NCBI RefSeq assembly: GCF_006739205.1
Contig: NZ_AP019720.1
Location: forward strand, 496,001-560,000
From: Streptococcus mutans
Lineage (GTDB): Bacteria; Bacillota; Bacilli; Lactobacillales; Streptococcaceae
Direction: 5' to 3'
DNA: 64,000 nt
Shown: one piece after another, positions 57,624 to 64,000 of the stretch
Position numbering within the stretch: position 1 is the first letter of the stretch
Layout: each line of letters starts with the position of its first letter
Program-made: the position numbers and the translations under genes
Notes under the pieces: model-generated
Told to the model about the DNA's origin: nothing
The model's database searches: none
Seen by the model: the letters and a program-made list of their open reading frames with translations, nothing else

Positions 57624-59569
57624 TTAAGATTACTTTCCCAGATGGCGCTGTGCGCGAATTTGAAGCTGGTGCAACAACGTTTGAAATTGCTGAGTCTATC
57701 AGCAAGTCTCTTGCAAAGAAAGCTTTGGCTGGTAAATTTAACGGTCAGCTTATTGATACAACACGCGCTATCACGCAAGATGGCAGCATTGAAATTGTGA
57801 CACCTGACCACGAAGATGCTTTAGACATCTTGCGCCACTCGGCAGCTCACTTGTTTGCGCAAGCAGCTTGCCGTCTTTTCCCAGATATTCACTTGGGTGT
57901 CGGTCCAGCTATTCAAGATGGTTTCTACTACGATACGGACAATGAAGCAGGGCAAATTTCCAACGAAGATCTTCCTCGTATTGAAGAGGAAATGAAGAAA
58001 ATCGTCAAAGAAAACTTCCCATCAGTCCGTGAAGAAGTCACTAAGGATGAGGCACGCGAAATTTTCAAAAATGACCCTTACAAACTCGAATTGATCGAAG
58101 AACACTCAGAAGATGAGGGCGGTTTGACCATCTACCGTCAGGGCGAATATGTGGATCTCTGCCGCGGACCGCACGTGCCGTCAACCGGCCGTATCCAAGT
58201 CTTTCATCTACTTAACGTGGCTGGTGCTTACTGGCGCGGTGACAGTAACAATGCTATGATGCAGCGTATTTATGGTACCGCTTGGTTTGATAAGAAAGAT
58301 CTCAAAACTTACCTCAAACGCCTTGAAGAAGCTAAAGAACGCGATCATCGTAAATTAGGTAAAGAATTAGATCTTTTCATGATTTCTCAAGAAGTTGGTC
58401 AAGGTTTGCCGTTCTGGCTACCAGATGGTGCAACAATCCGTCGCATCATTGAGCGTTACATCACTGATAAGGAAGTCGCTTCGGGCTATCAACATGTCTA
58501 CACACCACCAATTGCCTCTGTTGACCTTTACAAGACCTCAGGTCACTGGGATCATTACCGTGAAGATATGTTTCCAACTATGGACATGGGAGATGGTGAA
58601 TCCTTTGTTTTGCGTCCGATGAACTGTCCTCATCACATTGAAGTTTATAAGAATCATGTGCATTCTTATCGTGAATTGCCAATTCGTATTGCGGAACTTG
58701 GGATGATGCACCGTTATGAAAAATCAGGTGCTTTATCGGGACTTCAGCGTGTGCGTGAAATGACACTAAATGATGGTCACACTTTTGTTGCTCTTGATCA
58801 AGTGGAAGATGAGTTTAAGCGTACCCTCCAATTAATTATTGATGTCTATGAAGACTTCAATTTAACAGATTATAGTTTCCGTTTATCTTATCGTGACCCT
58901 AATGATACCCATAAATATTTCGATGACGATGAAATGTGGGAAAAATCGCAGACCATGCTGAAAGCTGCTATGGATGATATGGGCTTAGATTATTACGAAG
59001 CAGAAGGCGAAGCAGCTTTTTACGGACCAAAATTGGATATCCAAGTCAAGACTGCTCTTGGCAATGATGAAACTTTGTCAACGATTCAATTGGACTTCTT
59101 GCTGCCAGAGCGCTTTGAATTAACCTATATTGGTGCTGATGGCGAAGAACATCGACCAGTCATGATTCACCGCGGTATCGTTTCAACCATGGAACGCTTC
59201 ACAGCTTACCTTATTGAAACCTATAAAGGAGCTTTTCCAACTTGGTTAGCTCCGCATCAAGTAACTGTCATTCCAATCTCAAACGAAGCTCACATTGACT
59301 ATGCTTGGGAAGTTGCTAAAGAACTGCGTGACCATGGTATTCGCGCTGACGTAGATGACCGTAATGAAAAAATGCAGTATAAGATTCGTCAAAGTCAGAC
59401 TAAGAAAGTACCTTACCAACTCATTGTTGGTGATAAAGAAGTGGAAAGCGGTACCGTTAATGTCCGACGTTATGGCAGCAAGCAAACGCATACGGAAAGT
59501 ATCGCAGAGTTTAGAGAGAACATTTTAGCTGATATCAAGCGTAAATCACGCCCAGACAACGCTAAATAA
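57620..59569 (+). CDS. thrS: Threonyl-tRNA synthetase
   Basis: A 649-aa class II synthetase. It has the N-terminal TGS domain (residues 1-60), the editing domain with [10 protein letters not shown] (about 73), and the catalytic core with the zinc Cys in [10 protein letters not shown] (about 336) and motif 2 [14 protein letters not shown]. Motif 3 [11 protein letters not shown] and an anticodon-binding domain follow. Regulated by the T-box through the kinase gene ahead of it. Confidence 0.97.
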   Translation: MIKITFPDGAVREFEAGATTFEIAESISKSLAKKALAGKFNGQLIDTTRAITQDGSIEIVTPDHEDALDILRHSAAHLFAQAACRLFPDIHLGVGPAIQDGFYYDTDNEAGQISNEDLPRIEEEMKKIVKENFPSVREEVTKDEAREIFKNDPYKLELIEEHSEDEGGLTIYRQGEYVDLCRGPHVPSTGRIQVFHLLNVAGAYWRGDSNNAMMQRIYGTAWFDKKDLKTYLKRLEEAKERDHRKLGKELDLFMISQEVGQGLPFWLPDGATIRRIIERYITDKEVASGYQHVYTPPIASVDLYKTSGHWDHYREDMFPTMDMGDGESFVLRPMNCPHHIEVYKNHVHSYRELPIRIAELGMMHRYEKSGALSGLQRVREMTLNDGHTFVALDQVEDEFKRTLQLIIDVYEDFNLTDYSFRLSYRDPNDTHKYFDDDEMWEKSQTMLKAAMDDMGLDYYEAEGEAAFYGPKLDIQVKTALGNDETLSTIQLDFLLPERFELTYIGADGEEHRPVMIHRGIVSTMERFTAYLIETYKGAFPTWLAPHQVTVIPISNEAHIDYAWEVAKELRDHGIRADVDDRNEKMQYKIRQSQTKKVPYQLIVGDKEVESGTVNVRRYGSKQTHTESIAEFRENILADIKRKSRPDNAK

Positions 59570-59717
59570 GATGGTCTAAGTTGTGACGGAATTTTCTGAA
59601 TTTCGAATAAGTTCTTTAGCTAAGTTCCATAGGAGGGAGGAACTTGGTGTGCTGCGCATATGGATTAGGGAGTTGCAAAGAAGTCAGGAAGTTGAAATCG
59701 GCTGATGCTAAATAAGA

Positions 59718-59753
59718 GAGACTGAAGTTCCATTGGGCTTTCAGTCTTTTTTG
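59718..59753 (+). terminator. Terminator of the thrS operon
   Basis: AGACTGAA/TTCAGTCT, then TTTTTT. The 59570-59717 interval has no gene that I can support. Confidence 0.85.
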
Positions 59754-59872
59754 TCTAGTAATTTGATATATTGATGTTTTTTGGTGAAATCAGAACAATC
59801 CGCTTGTCTACAATAAAATAACAGTCAGGTTTCAAGTGATTATGATACAATAAATGAAGAACTGGAGGTCTT

Positions 59873-60397
59873 ATGAACAATTTAACAGAACAAGCTTTTG
59901 CTAGAGCTTTGAAAGAAATCATGGCAAAAAAATCTTTTGATAAGGTGACCGTAACCGAGCTCGTTCGATTTTTAAATGTTAACCGACAAACTTTCTATTA
60001 TCACTTTAAAGATTTATATGATTTATTAGAATGGATCTATATCACAGATGGCGAAAAAATGATTGGTGATAAACGAACGACTGTTTCTTGGCAGGAGGGT
60101 CTATTAGCAATATTTCAGTATATTCAAGATAACGAAGCCTTTGTCCGTAACACTTATCATTCCATTAATCGCAATTATTTGGAACATTTTTTATATGATA
60201 GAGCCTACAGCCTTATTAGACCAGTTATTGAAGAAAATGAAGTTCAAACGCAGCTTAGTGAAGCCGATATTGATTTGCGCGCACATTTTTATAAATACGG
60301 TCTGGTTGGTTTTATCTTAGATTGGATCGATTCAGGACTGCGTGAAAATCCAGAAGATTTAACACAGCGTATTTATCATTTACTGGAAAGTTTATAG
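59873..60397 (+). CDS. TetR-family regulator
   Basis: A 174-aa TetR-like protein. The HTH segment FDKVTVTELVRFLNVNRQTF followed by YYHFKDLYDLL is textbook. The C-terminal domain looks like the TetR_C_8/DhaS type. It sits 118 bp upstream of the oleate hydratase gene and may control it. No clear operator palindrome was found. SD GGAGG. Confidence 0.88.
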   Translation: MNNLTEQAFARALKEIMAKKSFDKVTVTELVRFLNVNRQTFYYHFKDLYDLLEWIYITDGEKMIGDKRTTVSWQEGLLAIFQYIQDNEAFVRNTYHSINRNYLEHFLYDRAYSLIRPVIEENEVQTQLSEADIDLRAHFYKYGLVGFILDWIDSGLRENPEDLTQRIYHLLESL

Positions 60398-60515
60398 TTA
60401 GACAATTAAAAAGTTCTGTCAGATTTTTAGGCAGCCCTTTTTTATTGTCTATTTTTTTGGATCTGCAAAAGGTGTTAAATAAGATTATAAAATAATAGAT
60501 GAGGAGTTAACAAGT

Positions 60516-62285
60516 ATGTATTATTCAAATGGTAACTATGAAGCCTTTGCTCATCCACAAAAATCTGAAAATGTTGATGGGAAATCAGCTTATATTGTTG
60601 GAAGCGGCTTAGCGGCTCTTTCTACAGCAGTTTTTCTTATTCGTGACGGACAAATGGCTGGAGAACGCATTCATATTCTTGAAGAATTATCTCTTCCTGG
60701 TGGCAGTATGGATGGTATTCGTAATGAACGTTTAGGTTACATCATTCGCGGTGGTCGGGAAATGGAGCCTCACTTTGAAGTCTTATGGGATTTATTTCGC
60801 TCTATCCCTTCTCTGGAAAATCCCAAACACTCTATTTTAGATGAATTCTACTGGCTTAATAAAAAGGATCCAAGTTTTGCTAAAACACGTGCCATCTATG
60901 AGCGTGGAAAGGCAATACCAGATGACGGTCAGTTGACCTTATCTCAAAAAGCAGTTAAGGAAATTTTTGATCTTGTTCTAACACCGGAAAGTCATCTGCA
61001 AGATGTTCAGATTGATCAAGTCTTTAGTGAAGATTTCTTCAACTCTAACTTCTGGCTTTATTGGAGTACCATGTTTGCTTTTGAACCATGGGCCAGTGCT
61101 ATGGAAATGCGCCGTTACCTCATGCGATTCATTCAGCATGTTGGGACTTTGAAAAATCTCTCATCCTTAAAATTCACACAATACAATCAATATGAATCAT
61201 TGATCTTACCACTAGTAGCTTTTCTCAAAGACCATAATGTCAATTTTAGCTATCAGACTGTTGTCACTAATATTTTAGTCAATCGTTCTGGCAGTGATAA
61301 GCTTGCTACTAAAATTGAAATGACTGTTAATGGTCAAGAAAAAAGTATTGCTTTAAGTAGAGATGATCTTGTTTTTGTCACCAATGGCTCCATTACAGAA
61401 AGTAGTACTTACGGTAACAATAATCATCCAGCTCCATTAACGCACGATCTTGGTGCCAGTTGGCAGCTGTGGAAGAATTTAGCTGCACAAGATAGTGATT
61501 TTGGATGTCCCGAAAAATTCTGTGAAAATATCCCTGATGCTAATTGGACCATGTCTGCTACAATAACTTTTACAGATCAACGCATTGCTAAATACATTGA
61601 ACAGATTAACCAAAAGGATCCTTATAGTGGCTCTATTGTAACCAGCGGACCTACCAGCATTAAAGATTCTAGTTGGTTGCTTGGCTATTCTATCAGTCGA
61701 CAACCACATTTTAAAGAACAAAAGAAAAATGAGCTTGTTATCTGGCTCTATGCTCTCTATACTGATCGCAAAGGAGATTATGTCGCTAAACGGCCTGATG
61801 AATGTACAGGGATTGAAATGTGTGAAGAATGGCTTTATCATATAGGAGTTCCTGAAAATACTATTCATGAACTAGCCTGTTCGGCCTCGACGATCCCTTG
61901 CCATATGCCTTATATAACAACGTATTTCATGCCGCGAACAACTAACGATCGCCCACTTGTTGTGCCAAAAAATAGTAAGAATTTAGCTTTTATAGGAAAC
62001 TATGCTGAAACACCGCGAGATACGGTTTTTACAACAGAATATTCTGTCAGAACTGCTATGGAAGCTGTTTACACTTTACTTGAAGTTGATCGTGGTGTCC
62101 CTGAAGTGTTTGCTTCAACTTTTGATATTCGCATGCTACTTAATGCGCTTTACTATCTCAATGGTCAAAAATCTTTAATAGAAATTGATTTTCCTTGGGT
62201 GGAAAAAGCAGCCCTTAAAGAAGCTCTCAAAAAGGTTAAAGGAACATACATAGAAGAATTATTGAAAGATTATCATCTGATTTAG
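60516..62285 (+). CDS. ohyA: Oleate hydratase (FAD, MCRA family)
   Basis: Adds water to oleic acid to give 10-hydroxystearate, a fatty-acid detoxification reaction; formerly the 67-kDa myosin-cross-reactive antigen family. The 589-aa protein has the FAD motif [16 protein letters not shown] (residues 26-41), [14 protein letters not shown] and [15 protein letters not shown], the conserved active-site segment. Normal length. SD GAGGAG. Confidence 0.95.
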   Translation: MYYSNGNYEAFAHPQKSENVDGKSAYIVGSGLAALSTAVFLIRDGQMAGERIHILEELSLPGGSMDGIRNERLGYIIRGGREMEPHFEVLWDLFRSIPSLENPKHSILDEFYWLNKKDPSFAKTRAIYERGKAIPDDGQLTLSQKAVKEIFDLVLTPESHLQDVQIDQVFSEDFFNSNFWLYWSTMFAFEPWASAMEMRRYLMRFIQHVGTLKNLSSLKFTQYNQYESLILPLVAFLKDHNVNFSYQTVVTNILVNRSGSDKLATKIEMTVNGQEKSIALSRDDLVFVTNGSITESSTYGNNNHPAPLTHDLGASWQLWKNLAAQDSDFGCPEKFCENIPDANWTMSATITFTDQRIAKYIEQINQKDPYSGSIVTSGPTSIKDSSWLLGYSISRQPHFKEQKKNELVIWLYALYTDRKGDYVAKRPDECTGIEMCEEWLYHIGVPENTIHELACSASTIPCHMPYITTYFMPRTTNDRPLVVPKNSKNLAFIGNYAETPRDTVFTTEYSVRTAMEAVYTLLEVDRGVPEVFASTFDIRMLLNALYYLNGQKSLIEIDFPWVEKAALKEALKKVKGTYIEELLKDYHLI

Positions 62286-62601
62286 AAAATTTTCTATCTG
62301 AAGATTCTAAAGGCAGACATCTATGATTACTGCGCAATCGCTCATAAGGGTTAAAAAAGCAGCAGTTCTCATTAGAAGATAAGTTCAATGAAGACTTTCT
62401 AGCTACAGCTTTTTAAAAATGAATTTGTTTGCAAGATGATGTTTTTTTGACTGAGATTGTATCTATTAATGAACAAGTAGTCATATTATCAACGTTCAAT
62501 CTTTTATCAAAATTATCAAGTAATGCTGTTAAAAACATAATGAAGTCATTAAAGACTTTTTAATAGTCGCTCCTAAAGCTGTTTTTTGTTATAATAGTCT
62601 T
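62286..62601 (+). promoter_or_regulatory. Gene-free stretch with a promoter 6 nt before the next gene
   Basis: No gene found in this AT-rich 316-bp interval. At its end TGtTATAAT (62587-62595) is followed after 6 nt by the ATG at 62602, so the mRNA probably starts at the start codon. Confidence 0.6.
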
Positions 62602-63099
62602 ATGAAAAATCAAGAAAAAATTTCGGCTTATCAAATTTTACTGGCTCAGGCACAATCGATGTTTGCCAATGAAACAAATGCTTTGGCCAATTTAGCCAAT
62701 GCTACAGCCATGCTGAATAAGACTCTTCCTAATGCCATCTTTACAGGATTTTATCTTTTTGACGGTGAAGAACTTGTCTTAGGTCCTTTCCAAGGTGGTG
62801 TCTCTTGTGTACGTATTGCTCTTGGAAAGGGTGTCTGTGGTCAGGCTGCTGCCAAAAAACAAACACTTATCGTAGGAGATGTCACCAAGCATGATAATTA
62901 TATTTCCTGCGATTCAGCCGCTATGAGTGAAATTGTTATTCCTATGGTAAAAGACGGTCAGCTTATTGGTGTGCTGGATTTAGATTCACACTTAGTCGGT
63001 GATTATGATGTTATCGATCAAGGCTATTTAGAACAATTTGTGACAATTCTTCTGGAAAAAACAAATTGGCATTTTGACATGTTTGGAGTGAAAGACTGA
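62602..63099 (+). CDS. msrC: GAF-domain free methionine-(R)-sulfoxide reductase
   Basis: A 165-aa fRMsr reducing free Met-R-sulfoxide. The three cysteines Cys69 (GVSCVRI), Cys79 (GKGVCGQAA) and Cys103 ([10 protein letters not shown]) have the same 10- and 24-residue spacing as the catalytic set in E. coli. It shares 1 nt (TGATG) with dnaX. No SD; the start appears leaderless. Together with msrA in this window it completes two kinds of Met-sulfoxide repair. Confidence 0.92.
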   Translation: MKNQEKISAYQILLAQAQSMFANETNALANLANATAMLNKTLPNAIFTGFYLFDGEELVLGPFQGGVSCVRIALGKGVCGQAAAKKQTLIVGDVTKHDNYISCDSAAMSEIVIPMVKDGQLIGVLDLDSHLVGDYDVIDQGYLEQFVTILLEKTNWHFDMFGVKD

Positions 63100-64000
63100 T
63101 GTACCAAGCGCTTTATCGAAAATATCGAAGTCAGATTTTTGATGAAATGGTAGGGCAGGAAGTTGTGGCAAAGACCTTAAAACAGGCTGTCGCTTCAAAG
63201 AAGATTAGTCATGCCTATCTTTTTTCTGGACCAAGGGGAACAGGAAAAACCAGTGCTGCTAAGATTTTCGCCAAAGCCATGAACTGTCCTCATCAGGCAG
63301 ACGGGGAACCTTGCAATAACTGTGATATTTGCCATGATATTACCAACGGAAGTCTGGAAGATGTGATAGAAATTGATGCTGCTTCTAACAATGGTGTTGA
63401 TGAGATCCGTGAAATTCGTGATAAGTCAACCTATGCTCCTAGCCGTGCCACTTACAAGGTCTATATCATTGACGAAGTACACATGCTCTCAACAGGGGCT
63501 TTCAATGCCCTTTTGAAAACTTTGGAAGAACCAACAGAAAATGTTGTCTTTATTTTGGCAACAACTGAATTACATAAAATTCCAGCTACTATCCTTTCAC
63601 GTGTTCAACGTTTTGAGTTCAAAGCTATCAAAACCAAGGCCATAAAAGAGCATTTGGCAGACATTCTCAAAAAAGAAGGCCTCAGCTTTGATGAAGAAGC
63701 TTTAAGTTTGATTGCCAGACGTGCTGAAGGGGGGATGCGTGATGCCCTGTCCATTTTGGATCAGGCTCTTAGCTTAACGAATGATAATGATGTTTCGCTA
63801 GAAATAGCTGAAGAAATCACTGGTAGTATCAGCTTAAGAGCACTAGATCAGTATGTGGCTGACCTTTTGGCACATGAAACTCAGCAGGCACTTAGTGATT
63901 TAGATACTATTTTTAACAATGGCAAGAGTATGAGCCGTTTTGCGACAGATCTTTTAAATTATCTGCGTGACCTTCTGGTTGTCCAAGCGGGCGGAGAAAA
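63099..64000 (+). CDS. dnaX: DNA polymerase III tau/gamma subunit (3' truncated)
   Basis: A clamp-loader ATPase, cut by the window end after 300 codons. Walker A FSGPRGTGKTSAAKIF (about residues 42-57), the zinc cysteines in NCPHQADGEPCNNCDICHD, and Walker B VYIIDEVHMLS are clear, with sensor segment SRVQRFEFK. Begins [19 protein letters not shown]. Coupled to msrC by a TGATG junction. Confidence 0.96.
   Translation, partial: MYQALYRKYRSQIFDEMVGQEVVAKTLKQAVASKKISHAYLFSGPRGTGKTSAAKIFAKAMNCPHQADGEPCNNCDICHDITNGSLEDVIEIDAASNNGVDEIREIRDKSTYAPSRATYKVYIIDEVHMLSTGAFNALLKTLEEPTENVVFILATTELHKIPATILSRVQRFEFKAIKTKAIKEHLADILKKEGLSFDEEALSLIARRAEGGMRDALSILDQALSLTNDNDVSLEIAEEITGSISLRALDQYVADLLAHETQQALSDLDTIFNNGKSMSRFATDLLNYLRDLLVVQAGGE

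Overview
The window is a low-GC Firmicutes chromosome segment and almost certainly Streptococcus mutans. Three things point there: streptococcal versions of the housekeeping proteins, the streptococcal order glmU-Nudix-macP-mtnN, and a cellobiose PTS locus with interleaved genes (6-phospho-beta-glucosidase, EIIB, celR, EIIA, celX, EIIC) lying near pepQ/ccpA. This identification comes from recognition, not from a database search. Most genes read on the + strand. There is no rRNA, tRNA, CRISPR array or intact mobile element.

Layout. 1-3.1 kb: 3' end of yabA, rsmI, then a GlnR-type box ahead of amtB-glnB (ammonium uptake and PII sensor). 3.3-6.6 kb: serine synthesis (serC, serA) around a decayed RidA gene and a GNAT gene. 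6.7-9.2 kb: DNA repair (ogt, nth, exoA) and an ArsC-like thiol protein. 9.4-14.4 kb: accessory membrane and stress genes, with an ArsR/SdpI autoregulated pair, tehB, a DUF3290/DUF421 pair in which DUF421 is frameshifted, and a CsbD protein. 14.4-21.2 kb: an ISL3 transposase scar, metG, a decayed membrane gene, then glmU-Nudix-macP-mtnN. 21.2-27.3 kb: cyclophilin lipoprotein, ftsK, rplK-rplA with two L1-like mRNA motifs, pyrH. 27.2-27.6 kb: three tandem 110-bp hairpin repeats. 27.6-38 kb: frr, cvfB, msrA, phoH, ybeY-dgkA-era, mutM-coaE, an MFS exporter, rpmG, secG. 37.8-40.9 kb: rnr-smpB behind a leader that looks like a transcription attenuator. 42-48.6 kb: the cellobiose regulon with two CelR-like operators. 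48.7-54.3 kb: alpha-carbonic anhydrase, a CarS-like enzyme, pepQ/ccpA divergent around a cre site, intracellular amylase. 54.4-56.7 kb: the two glycolipid glucosyltransferases. 56.7-59.6 kb: a threonine T-box controlling a P-loop kinase and thrS. 59.9-64 kb: TetR regulator, oleate hydratase, free-Met-sulfoxide reductase, and the start of dnaX.

Themes. Sugar use is wired to carbon status: cre-like sites sit at celB, ccpA and possibly celA, and CelR-like dyads sit just upstream of both cel promoters. RNA-level control is frequent: a T-box, L1 motifs, the rnr attenuator and hairpins just ahead of amy and cvfB. Several genes have an extended -10 so close to the start codon that leaderless mRNAs are expected (ftsK, the fRMsr gene, perhaps tehB). 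Small accessory genes are decaying in many gaps (RidA, DUF421, ISL3, TfoX_N, a methyltransferase fragment), which indicates ongoing loss between conserved housekeeping blocks.
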